Origin: Catenulispora sp. EB89
GTDB taxonomy: Bacteria; Actinomycetota; Actinomycetes; Streptomycetales; Catenulisporaceae
DNA: 64,000 nt
Direction of reading: 5' to 3'
Assembly: GCF_041261445.1 (NCBI RefSeq)
Contig: NZ_JBGCCU010000019.1
Location: 176,284-240,283 of the forward strand
The position numbers and the translations under genes are program-made. This document shows positions 34,657-42,419 of this stretch, one piece after another. The notes under the pieces were generated by a model that saw nothing but the letters and a program-made list of their open reading frames with translations, did not search any database and had not been told where the DNA came from. Position 1 is the stretch's first letter. Each line of letters begins with the position of its first letter.

Positions 34657-35919
34657 GTGTATTTGACGGGATCGAGAACCGCCAAGCGCATCCAGGAAAC
34701 CAGGAGCACGCGGGAGCGGGTCCCTTTCAACGTCAAGATGCTCGGCACGGTGAGCCTCCTGACGGACGTCTCCTCGGAGATGCTGGTCGCGGTGGTCGGC
34801 TACTACTTGCTCAACGTGCTCCACGAGACGCCGACGGCGATCGGGTTCCTGGACGGGCTCTACAACGGCATCCCCGCGCTGCTGGCGATTCCGGCCGCGT
34901 ATCTGTCGGACCGATGGCAGCGCCGCAAGCTTCTGGCCGGCATCGGGTACGGCGCCTCCGCGGTGACCAAACTGGGGTTCCCCATCGTCGGGCCCTCTTT
35001 CGGCGGCCTGAGCGGACTCCTTAGCGCGGACCGCTTCGGTAAGGGGATGCGCTCCGCCCCGCGCGATGCGCTGATCTCGCTGTCGTCTCCGCCGCAGATC
35101 CTGGGGCGCTCGTTCGGTGTGCACCGCATGCTCGACAACATCGGCGCGGCTACCGGACCGCTCATCGCGTCGTTCGTTCTGCTGTGGACGGCGAAGTTCG
35201 GGACGGAACGCAAAGCGTTCGACGCGCTGTTCATCATCGCCTTCTGCGTTGCGGCCATCGGCCTGGTGGTGTTCTGCCTTTACGTGACGGACCACAAGAA
35301 GGAACTGCAGGAGCGTTCTGAGGCGTCTCTGCGTGCGGCCTTCGGGCTGTTGCGACAGAAGTGGTTCATCCTTACGGGTATCGCGGTGGGGCTTCTGGCG
35401 CTCGCCTGGGTGAGCGACACCTTCGTGTACCTGACGCTCGCGCACAGAATGCAGCTCACCGCTTCCGAGTACGCGTTGCTCGCCACCGGCACCATGGGGA
35501 TGTTCGTCGTGACGGCCATCCCGGTGGGTCGTCTGGCCGACCGGGTGGGGCGCTGGAAGGTGTTCGTCATCGGGCACCTGCTTCTTGTCATCGCCTATGC
35601 GCTCCTCGCCACGAACGCTCCTGACGCCGTCCTGCTGGTTGCCGCACTCCTTCTCCCAGGCCTCGCCTACGCGGCCAGTGACGGCGTTCTCATGGCCTAT
35701 TGCGGCCCGCGCATCCCGGCCGCGCTGCGTACCTCCGGGCTCGCGGTGATGCAGTCGATCGGTGCCGTCGCCGGGTTCGCGTCGTCCGTCGCGTTCGGGG
35801 CGGCGTGGTCGCACACCGATCCCAAGACGGTCATGCTCTGGTTCTCCGGGGCCATGGCTGTGGCGATCACCGTGTCGACGCTGCTGGTGTCGCCGTGGAA
35901 GGAACATGCCGATGGCTGA
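34657..35919 (+). CDS. MFS transporter
   Basis: 420 residues with 12 predicted helices. LGTVSLLTDVSSEMLVAVVGYYL at the N-terminus, the loop 2-3 motif DRWQRRKLL and the second-half motif RLADRVGRWKV are MFS features; the SLLTDVSSEM stretch is typical of a subgroup of presumed drug/metabolite exporters. TATTGT at 34645-34650 is placed so that transcription would start at the GTG (34657), and there is no ribosome site, suggesting a leaderless mRNA. Its codon use is less GC-extreme than its neighbours (many GTT, GCG, CTT). It overlaps the next gene by 8 bp. Confidence 0.85.
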   Translation: MYLTGSRTAKRIQETRSTRERVPFNVKMLGTVSLLTDVSSEMLVAVVGYYLLNVLHETPTAIGFLDGLYNGIPALLAIPAAYLSDRWQRRKLLAGIGYGASAVTKLGFPIVGPSFGGLSGLLSADRFGKGMRSAPRDALISLSSPPQILGRSFGVHRMLDNIGAATGPLIASFVLLWTAKFGTERKAFDALFIIAFCVAAIGLVVFCLYVTDHKKELQERSEASLRAAFGLLRQKWFILTGIAVGLLALAWVSDTFVYLTLAHRMQLTASEYALLATGTMGMFVVTAIPVGRLADRVGRWKVFVIGHLLLVIAYALLATNAPDAVLLVAALLLPGLAYAASDGVLMAYCGPRIPAALRTSGLAVMQSIGAVAGFASSVAFGAAWSHTDPKTVMLWFSGAMAVAITVSTLLVSPWKEHADG

Positions 35920-36985
35920 CTTAGAGGATGTGGAACAGGAGACGGAACAGGAGACCACTTCCGGCCAACTCGGCGGTTCTGAGGCACCTCGCGACAACCG
36001 GGCCAAGATCCTGATCTCGTCGATCGCCGTATTGGTCGTGATCGCTGTCGCGGCCGGACTGACGGCCTTCCTGGGGCGTTCCACTAAGCGTGCCGGCGTG
36101 AGAGGAGGCTTCACGGTCGCCGCGGGGGAGTTGACGTACCGGTCGATGGTGCAGGGCCCGGACTTCGGCAAGCTGGTGGAGTCTCCCGTCGGTGCTGCGT
36201 CGAACGCGGTCCCTACGGTTTCCACCATTCCGTGCGAACGGTCCTACACGGCCTCTGGCGTACTCCTCTGCCTGCAATCCGAGGGAAGCCTCATGAGCCA
36301 GGCCTATGCGGAGGTCTACGACAGTTCCTTTAAGCAGCTCAAGAAGGTGGCCATCGCCGGTACGCCGAACCGTGCGCGACTGTCCGCGGACGGCCGGATG
36401 GCGGCGTGGACGACCTTCGTGTACGGCGACTCTTATACGACGCCCGGCGCATCGACCCGTGCCTCGATCCTGGACCTTAGGACCGGGCAGTACGTCGACT
36501 CTCTGGAGAACTTCAACGCCTACGTGGACGGCAGCGTCTATAAGGCCGTCGACATCAACTTCTGGGGCGTCACCTTTACCGCGGACGACAATACGTTCTA
36601 CGCGACTATGGGCAGCAACGGTAAGACGTGGCTGATGAAGGGCGACTTCGCAGCGCACAAGCTGACCGCGTTGCGCGAGAACGTGGAGTGCCCCTCGCTG
36701 TCCCCGGACGGGACGCGCCTGGTGTTCAAGAAGCGCGTGTCCGACGACATCCGGCACCCGTGGCGCTTCACGGTGCTGAACCTGGCCACCATGCAGGAGA
36801 CGCCGCTGGCCGAGACCCGCAGCGTCGACGACCAGGCCGCGTGGCTGACCAACAGCACGGTCATGTACGCCGTCCCGCACGACGACGACCCCGGCAGCGA
36901 CCTGTACGCTGTGCCCGCTGATGGCAGCGGCGCACCGCGCCTGCTCGCCGCCAACGGGATGTCCCCGTCGGTCACCTCGGGGTGA
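35912..36985 (+). CDS. Membrane-anchored TolB-like beta-propeller protein
   Basis: About 357 residues from ATG 35912, which is well spaced from GAAGGA (an ATG at 35906 is too close). The acidic N-terminal tail is followed by one transmembrane segment (ILISSIAVLVVIAVAAGLTAFLG, about residues 31-53). The extracellular part contains repeated blade-like motifs (SADGRMAAWTTF, TADDNTFYATM, SPDGTRLVFKK, DLYAVPADGSGAPRLLA) as in TolB/WD40-like propellers. Translationally coupled to the MFS transporter, so it may assist or regulate it at the outer face; that is inference. Confidence 0.7.
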   Translation: MADLEDVEQETEQETTSGQLGGSEAPRDNRAKILISSIAVLVVIAVAAGLTAFLGRSTKRAGVRGGFTVAAGELTYRSMVQGPDFGKLVESPVGAASNAVPTVSTIPCERSYTASGVLLCLQSEGSLMSQAYAEVYDSSFKQLKKVAIAGTPNRARLSADGRMAAWTTFVYGDSYTTPGASTRASILDLRTGQYVDSLENFNAYVDGSVYKAVDINFWGVTFTADDNTFYATMGSNGKTWLMKGDFAAHKLTALRENVECPSLSPDGTRLVFKKRVSDDIRHPWRFTVLNLATMQETPLAETRSVDDQAAWLTNSTVMYAVPHDDDPGSDLYAVPADGSGAPRLLAANGMSPSVTSG

Positions 36986-37045
36986 GGGTCGCGGAGTGAT
37001 CCGAAACCTTCTCGCCCGCCACACCGATTCGATAGGTTGCCAAGC

Positions 37046-37960
37046 ATGCGGACCCTTACGACCCCGGCCCCGGCTGCGGCCCGCCGGCCCCTGACACGCA
37101 TATCCGGCACAGGCGCCGCCGCCCTCGGCATCGCCTGCGCGGCGGCCCTGGCGCTGACCGCGTGCGGCGGCAGCGGTTCGGTGCACAAGGGCTCCTCGAG
37201 CACCACCGCCACCGGCTCCTTCCCCGGCGCGCAGACATCCAGCACACCGACCCCGCAGCCCACCTTCGACCCGGCGGCGGGCCCCACACTGGCCGCGACC
37301 CAACTACCGAAGAACTGCAGCGGCCTGGTCACCGACGCCGACATGCAGCTGGCCCTGGGCAACCCCCTCAACGGCGGCGACTTCTTCACAGCCTTCCAGC
37401 CCACCGCAGCCAAGCAACTCGGCCGCGTCCGCTGCCAATACGGCGTCGTCCAGGACGCCACCGGCAAAGTCACCGGCGACCAGGTGGAGATCCAACTGGC
37501 GATCTACGCCGACGCCGCAACCGCCCAAAGCCACGGCGCCAGCACCGTCGGCACCTTCGCCGGACAAGGCGACCAGTACGCCCCGATCTCCGTAGCCGGC
37601 CACCCGGCAACCTACGTCACCGAAACCGGCAAGGACGCCGTCCTGGTGATGTACGACGGCAACCGCACATACCTGATCACCACCCAAGAGGCGCTGGTCA
37701 AGGGCGACGACGCGAAGGCCTTCACCCTGAAGATCGCCGAGGCCCTGTACAAGCACACCACCCCGAACGCCCCGACCTCGCCGCCGAGCGGCAGCACCGG
37801 CGGCACCGGCACGCCGAGCGGACCATCGTCCAGCGGCGCACCCTCGTCAGGAGCACCGGGCTCGCCGAGCGGCTCCGCCCCGGCAGGCGGCAGCTCGGCG
37901 CCGGGCGCGCCGTCGTCGGGGGCGAAGTCGGGGGCGCCTAGCCCGGCGCCTTCGGACTGA
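37046..37960 (+). CDS. Secreted lipoprotein of unknown function with low-complexity tail
   Basis: 304 residues from ATG 37046; TAGGTT at 37033-37038 is 7 bases upstream and no ribosome site is present, suggesting a leaderless mRNA. Signal peptide with lipobox LTAC (IACAAALALTACGGSG). The core domain (residues 75-240) has NCSGLVTDADMQLALG...VRCQYGV..., the two-cysteine pattern seen in DUF3558-like actinobacterial lipoproteins. The last 60 residues are Gly/Ser/Pro/Ala repeats (SGAPSSGAPGSPSGSAP), probably a wall-spanning or disordered tail. Confidence 0.7.
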   Translation: MRTLTTPAPAAARRPLTRISGTGAAALGIACAAALALTACGGSGSVHKGSSSTTATGSFPGAQTSSTPTPQPTFDPAAGPTLAATQLPKNCSGLVTDADMQLALGNPLNGGDFFTAFQPTAAKQLGRVRCQYGVVQDATGKVTGDQVEIQLAIYADAATAQSHGASTVGTFAGQGDQYAPISVAGHPATYVTETGKDAVLVMYDGNRTYLITTQEALVKGDDAKAFTLKIAEALYKHTTPNAPTSPPSGSTGGTGTPSGPSSSGAPSSGAPGSPSGSAPAGGSSAPGAPSSGAKSGAPSPAPSD

Positions 37961-38051
37961 GGTTCGCGGGCCTTGGGCTGCTGAACGCTGCCTGCCTGGC
38001 TGGCTGGCTGCCCGCCCGGCCGTCACGAACGCGACACCGGCGAGCTGGCGT

Positions 38052-38059
38052 GGTTCGCC
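38052..38059. repeat. 8-bp target site duplication, left (GGTTCGCC)
   Basis: GGTTCGCC directly abuts the left end of the insertion sequence and is repeated exactly at 40068-40075. Eight base pairs is the duplication length known for ISL3-family transposition. Confidence 0.92.
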
Positions 38060-38082
38060 GGCTCTTCGAAGTTAGGCGGGGT
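38060..38082. repeat. Left terminal inverted repeat of the ISL3 element
   Basis: 23 bp, perfect match to the reverse complement of 40045-40067. Contains the TAA stop (38072-38074, minus strand) of the restored transposase frame. Confidence 0.93.
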
Positions 38083-39386
38083 TGAGGTGTCCGCGGGCGC
38101 GTCGGGTGGTGCCACAGCGAGTGCGTAGTCGCTGGTTCTCCGGGTTCCGAAAGCCGTAGGCGTCTCGGGCGATGGTCTTGATCACGGTTGGTGCCCTCGG
38201 ACCCGGCGTTGGTGATGCCGGTGATGATGAAGGCGAGAATCTCGTGCCACCAGGTGCTGATCGTGGTGGCCAGGCGTTCGAACTCGGGAAGCCCGGACGC
38301 CGCGCAGGACTCGTAGAACCTGGTCAGCAGGCGGTAGACCTGGCCTCGGCTCGGATGGGTGCCGGCCAGGGCAAGGAGGTCCAGAAGGTCTTCTTTGGCG
38401 TTCCAGGCGTCCAGGATCGGCTTGCCGATCCTGGGTGGCAAGGCGTTGAGGTCCTCGACCATCGGGTCCAGGTGGTCGGCGTGCATCCGGGCCGCCGAGC
38501 GGGTCAGCCGGTTCCTCAGCTCCCATTCCCGGTTGCCCTTGCGGCCCCGGTGCCCGCGGTGCTGGACAATGACCCGGCGGCGGACCTCGGTGAGCGCGGC
38601 GTTGGCCAGCTGCACCACGTGGAAGTGGTCCACGACGATCGTCGCGTGCGGTAGTGCGGTGCGGATCGCGGACTTGAACACGGTGCACATGTCGATCGCG
38701 ACGAACGCCACGCCGGTCTTCCAGGCATCCCCGCGCTCGTTCAGCCAGTCGGTGACCACGGCCGCGTTGCGGCCCTCGACCTGGCCGAGCAGTCCTGCTC
38801 CGCCAGAGAGGTCCACCATCCCCACATGCCAGCGATCAGCCATCGTGACGAACGACTGTGTCTGCTCGTCGAACCGCCACTTGGCCTTGCCGCGGCGGAT
38901 CTCGTCGATGCCCAGGATCGACACCGCAGGCGTGGACGCCGGGATGACCCGCGCGGCGTGGACCCGGACGGCCGCCATCACGATCGGCCAGGCCATGCTG
39001 TGGTCCCGCGCCGACTGCACGACAGTTCGTCCCCGATCCCCGACCGCTGCGCCTGCGGACTCGCGCAGCCGAACCGTCAGTCGCGCTCGCGCGGGGATGG
39101 CCGGTAACGACTCGGTGAACGACTGGCGCGCACAGTCCACCTGGTCGCGGCGCCAGCGTCGCTTACGCCATCGCAGGTCACAGCGCCGTCCGCCCACCGG
39201 CAGGTCACGGGGTCGCGTCGTGGTCCACTCCTTGACTCTCTTGGCCTGCATCCCGCATTCCGGACAGCAGCGGGCACACTCATCGGCGGTGGTCAGAAGG
39301 ACCAGTGGGCAGCCGTCGGCCTGCATGGTCACCGACTCCACCTCCACCCCGTCCAATCCGAGCAGCAAGGTCGTATCGTTGGGCAC
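38072..39386 (-). pseudogene. ISL3-family transposase, frameshifted near the C-terminus
   Basis: Starts at GTG 39386. N-terminal zinc-binding region (CARCCPECGMQAKRVKEW), then the DDE domain of ISL3 transposases: SILGIDEIRRGKAKW, FVAIDMCTVFKSAIRTALPHATIVVDHFHVVQLAN, and ITNAGSEGTNR with the final Glu. At about 38184-38190 the expected continuation (VIKTIARDAYGFRNPENQRLRTRC...RARGHLNPA, stop 38072) is in another frame; the observed frame instead runs to a stop at 37938, beyond the IS end. A shift equivalent to two missing bases after the TNR codons explains this. Either the copy is inactive or the product has an altered last 40 residues; a sequencing error is also possible. Confidence 0.85.
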
Positions 39387-39387
39387 G

Positions 39388-39450
39388 CCCGTGGCTCTCT
39401 GGTGTGATCTTCATGTCTCGACAACACGAAGGATCACAGAGGGCCACGGG
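39388..39450. repeat. Large imperfect inverted repeat between the two divergent genes of the IS
   Basis: The left arm starts CCCGTGGCTCTCTG and continues TGATC..TTCATGT; the right arm, read in reverse complement, is CCCGTGGCCCTCTG then TGATCCTTCGTGT. The arms are about 28 bp with two small gaps and meet around CTCGACA. It begins 2 bases before the transposase start codon and covers the promoter region of both transposase and passenger gene. Confidence 0.8.
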
Positions 39451-39497
39451 TGTCCCTACGGCGTCAAGGTGCTGAGTTAGACGAAGGCGGTGAGAGC

Positions 39498-40055
39498 GTG
39501 AGAGCTTTGGAGGACTTCGCACACGTCCTCGGTGGACCGCTGCGCCCCGTGGATACGGCGATCCTGCAGTCCCTGGGCATGCTGTGGGGAGTGAACCTCC
39601 CGGAGGACTTCCTGGAGATCATGTGTGCCTACGGCGACTCGAAGATCTCCGACTTCATCTGGATCTACGGCCCGCGGACGCTCGGCTTCGCCGGCGAACA
39701 CTCCGGCCCAGGACTCAGTGACTGGTCAGGCGACCGGAGAGGCGTCCCGCTCCTACCCGTCCCCAACGGGCTACTGCTGTGGGGCTCGACACTCGAGGGC
39801 GACATGCTTTGCCTCAAGCAGCAGCCGACCGGCCACTGGATCGTCTCGGTCTCCCTGCGCAACTGGTTCGAGTGGCGCGACTACGACCTGGACTTCTCCG
39901 ACTGGTTCCACAGCGCCCTGACCGGACAGATCGGTGACGACTGGCTCCCTGAATGGGCGCCACTGCCACATCCAATCAAGGAATGGGGCAAGAATCCCTT
40001 CGGGGTCTTGTCGATGGGAACCGGACCAGCTGGAGCATCGCTAGACCCCGCCTAA
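39498..40055 (+). CDS. SMI1/KNR4 (SUKH)-like protein, passenger gene of the ISL3 element
   Basis: 185 residues from GTG 39498, preceded by GAAGGCGG (an in-frame GTG at 39450 lies inside the inverted repeat and is less likely). Features of the SUKH fold: an early helix with LPEDFLEIMCAYG (residues 34-46), SDFIWIYGP, then the core PNGLLLWGSTLEGDMLCLKQQPTGHWIVSV (residues 89-118) with W and G-x-x-L/W patterns, and a C-terminal acidic helix. Known SUKH proteins are often immunity proteins against polymorphic or contact-dependent nuclease toxins. Its TAA stop at 40053-40055 lies inside the right terminal repeat of the IS. No toxin gene is in the window. Immunity function is inference from fold. 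Confidence 0.72.
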   Translation: MRALEDFAHVLGGPLRPVDTAILQSLGMLWGVNLPEDFLEIMCAYGDSKISDFIWIYGPRTLGFAGEHSGPGLSDWSGDRRGVPLLPVPNGLLLWGSTLEGDMLCLKQQPTGHWIVSVSLRNWFEWRDYDLDFSDWFHSALTGQIGDDWLPEWAPLPHPIKEWGKNPFGVLSMGTGPAGASLDPA

Positions 40056-40067
40056 CTTCGAAGAGCC
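40045..40067. repeat. Right terminal inverted repeat of the ISL3 element
   Basis: 23 bp perfect inverted copy of 38060-38082; encodes the last residues and the stop codon of the SUKH-like gene. Confidence 0.93.
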
Positions 40068-40075
40068 GGTTCGCC
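40068..40075. repeat. 8-bp target site duplication, right (GGTTCGCC)
   Basis: Exact copy of 38052-38059, directly abutting the right IS end. The following 255 bp to the next gene (40076-40330) show nothing I can assign; one AT-rich patch lies near 40237-40260. Confidence 0.92.
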
Positions 40076-40330
40076 ACGACCTCGGCCGCATAGCGACGGA
40101 AGTGACTAGGTCGCTCACCGCTCGGTTCGGGGCCAAGCCGTCATCTGGCTGGTAGGCAAAGCTCATGGTCCGCCTTGCGGCCGGGCGGGCGCTGCTCCGA
40201 CCGAGTGGTTTTCGCTGCCGAGGCCTTCTCCCGGCGGTTGACGCTATTCGATAATTGATTCACGGTGGTTTGTCCCCCAGGACGGGGCGGGGCCCCTCCG
40301 CGCAGCCGCAAAAGTCAGCGCATCCGCACC

Positions 40331-42175
40331 TCAATAAGCCCGCACCGCCACGTCCCCCACCTCCCGAGCCGACCCCACCAGCCCCTCCGCCGACGGAGGC
40401 CAGTTCGGCGTCGAAGCGTGCTCCAGCCCCGCCGGCCCGCCCGCGAACGCGAGCAGCACGTTGTCCGTCGCGCGCGTCACCACCGCGCGCACCGCGGGCG
40501 GGGTGGGGCCCAGGTGCAGGCAGTCGCCGCTCATCACGCAGGGCCAGTACGTCGTGCCCGCGTCGAAGACGCCGGCGTGCGAGGGTGCCACGTAGTACGT
40601 CGTCGTCGCCATGCCGGCCTGGCCGCTCAGGAACCTGATCGGCATCGCCGCCAGGACGTCCACGTCCGGCGGGGTCGTCGGCTGGTTCACGTCCACCTGG
40701 TCGTACTCGCCGCCGACCGTGTTGCGCAGCACCTGCCCCTCGGTCACGCCGGTGCCGGCGAAGATCCACGAGGCGGGGTGCAGTACCCGCAGTGAGCCGC
40801 TGGCGCCGAGGTAGCCGTAGCCCTCGCCGATCAGCGTGGCTTCCGGGCGGTTCAGCGGTGGGGCCGACCAGTTCACGGTGGCCAGCGAGGGGTCGCGCGC
40901 GGCCAGCGGGTCGCCGGCCAGCGAGCGGCGGATCACCACGCGGCGGTCCGGGCCCAGCGGGGAGCCGGTCAGGCGGGCGGCTGTGTAGACAGCGTTGGCG
41001 CCGAAGAATGCGATGTTCACACCGGCCTGGCGCGCGGCGACCGCGCCGTCGTACATCCGCTTCGTCCAGTACTCCGAGTGCCCGCCGGTGATCACCCCCT
41101 TGTGCAGCCGCAGCTGCGCCGGGTCGGAGTCGGCGTCGATGTCCGTGAAGTAGTCCGTGTCGATCCCGAGCTTCTCGATCTCCCGCACCAGCGGCAGCTC
41201 GTACTGGTACGGCGAGTAGTACCCGCCGTCCTCGTACGGCCGGTCGAAGCTCACCTCGGTACTGGCCACGGCCTTCCGCGGCGAGTTCGCGTACGCCGAG
41301 TGCCCGCCGAACGTGTTGTACGCCTGGTACGTCAGCACACTGGCCTGGAACCCCAGCGGCGCACGGTCCCCGTCGGCCCGCACCACCAACGGAATCGACG
41401 ACGCGCTCTGCCCCGGCGCCCGCACCACCAGCAGGTAGTACCCCGGCGTCCACCGCCCGGTGATCCGGAACGTCAACGTCGGCCGCCACGGAGCGACGGT
41501 CAGCAGGCTCGCCCCGGTCACCGCGGCCCTCGGCTGCGGCTCCAGGGTGACGTCCCTGACCTGCCAGATGAGCCGCCCCTCCGCGCCGCCGTAGAACCCC
41601 ATCCGGTACGCCGACAGCGAAGCTCCCGAAGCCGGCGCCAGAGAACTCAGGTAGGCGGTCACCGTGTCCCCGCACTGCGCGCTGTCCCGGTCCAGATAGC
41701 CGTTTACGCTCCCGGCACGTGTGCGCTTCGCGTCCTGCCATGCAGTCGTGCCCGGCCGCGCGTTCTCTGTACGCAGCCAGCCCCGAGCCAGTCCCGTCGG
41801 GCACTCCGCCGAAGTAGCAGTAGCGGTTCCGGCCGAGGACACACCGATTTCCTCGCCAGAGGTGGAGCCGAAGTCAGAGTCAGAGCCGAAGTCGGAATCG
41901 AACCTGGCACTGACCCCGAACCGGCCCGCCGCCCCCTGCCGCATGGGCAGGTCCGCCGCACACGCCACAGCGACCGCCGCAGCCAGCCCCACCCGCAGCA
42001 ACCGCGCGGGAAGCGGAACGCCCCGCCACAGGTTCAGCCGTTCAGCAGGATCCGCGGAAGCTGCCGCCGCCCCGCTCTCCACAGGCTCGACATAGACCGG
42101 CAACAGCACAGACGCCGAACGCGCGAACGCACCGGGATCCTCAGCCGACCCCGCTAAAGCACCCTCGGCGGTCAC
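40331..42175 (-). CDS. N,N-dimethylformamidase beta-subunit-like exported protein (paralogue 1)
   Basis: 614 residues. An N-terminal cytoplasmic stretch precedes a hydrophobic segment (LLRVGLAAAVAVACAADLP, about residues 58-76), predicting export with or without an anchor. The rest matches the large domain of N,N-dimethylformamidase beta subunits: an N-terminal beta-sandwich (AYRMGFYGGAEGRLIW...GYYLLVVRAPGQSASSIPLVVR) and the C-terminal core with LTYQAYNTFGGHSAY, SFDRPY, TDIDAD, ITGGHSEYWTKRMYDG and FFGANAVYTAARL. The formamidase activity in the namesake requires a small alpha subunit, which is absent here, so the substrate is unknown. Paralogous to the neighbouring gene 42420-44174 and probably co-transcribed with it. 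Confidence 0.85.
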   Translation of the reverse strand: MTAEGALAGSAEDPGAFARSASVLLPVYVEPVESGAAAASADPAERLNLWRGVPLPARLLRVGLAAAVAVACAADLPMRQGAAGRFGVSARFDSDFGSDSDFGSTSGEEIGVSSAGTATATSAECPTGLARGWLRTENARPGTTAWQDAKRTRAGSVNGYLDRDSAQCGDTVTAYLSSLAPASGASLSAYRMGFYGGAEGRLIWQVRDVTLEPQPRAAVTGASLLTVAPWRPTLTFRITGRWTPGYYLLVVRAPGQSASSIPLVVRADGDRAPLGFQASVLTYQAYNTFGGHSAYANSPRKAVASTEVSFDRPYEDGGYYSPYQYELPLVREIEKLGIDTDYFTDIDADSDPAQLRLHKGVITGGHSEYWTKRMYDGAVAARQAGVNIAFFGANAVYTAARLTGSPLGPDRRVVIRRSLAGDPLAARDPSLATVNWSAPPLNRPEATLIGEGYGYLGASGSLRVLHPASWIFAGTGVTEGQVLRNTVGGEYDQVDVNQPTTPPDVDVLAAMPIRFLSGQAGMATTTYYVAPSHAGVFDAGTTYWPCVMSGDCLHLGPTPPAVRAVVTRATDNVLLAFAGGPAGLEHASTPNWPPSAEGLVGSAREVGDVAVRAY

Positions 42176-42419
42176 GCGACCGGAACCCGACCGACCCCAG
42201 CCCCCGTCACCACACCAGCGCGCACGCCCCTACCGTCCCTACTCCCGGTCCTCGCGCCCGCCGAGCGCCGGGCTGGTGCCATCTTGGACCAGCCACCGGC
42301 TGTCAGCCCGGCAGGCACGCGAAGCGGCTTCCCGCGCCGCCGGGGCCGCCCGCCCGCGCCGGCCGCGCCGCCCGCTTGCGCCCGCGCCGCCCGCGCCGGC
42401 GCCAACCCCCGCCCCTCCG

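Larger units (their letters stand above)
38060..40067. mobile_element. ISL3-family insertion sequence carrying a SUKH-like passenger gene
   Basis: 2008 bp. Both ends are perfect 23-bp inverted repeats (38060-38082 and 40045-40067) beginning GGCTCTTCGAAGTTAGGCGG; GGCTCTTC is the known ISL3-family terminus. They are flanked by an exact 8-bp duplication. Inside are a minus-strand ISL3 transposase (38072-39386, frameshifted near its end) and a plus-strand gene of about 185 codons (39498-40055). Typical ISL3 elements of this class hold only the transposase, so the second gene is a passenger. The element sits between the lipoprotein gene and the first dimethylformamidase-like gene and interrupts no recognisable gene. 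The exact duplication and ends suggest a recent insertion. Confidence 0.93.

Noticed and set aside
33022..36228. Minus-strand open frame of over 1000 codons opposite rpsA and the MFS gene
   Set aside because: Crosses two well-supported genes and a terminator; no recognisable domain.
37938..38071. Extension of the transposase frame beyond the IS end to 37938
   Set aside because: Results from the frameshift; the region 37938-38059 lies outside the inverted repeat and is chromosomal.
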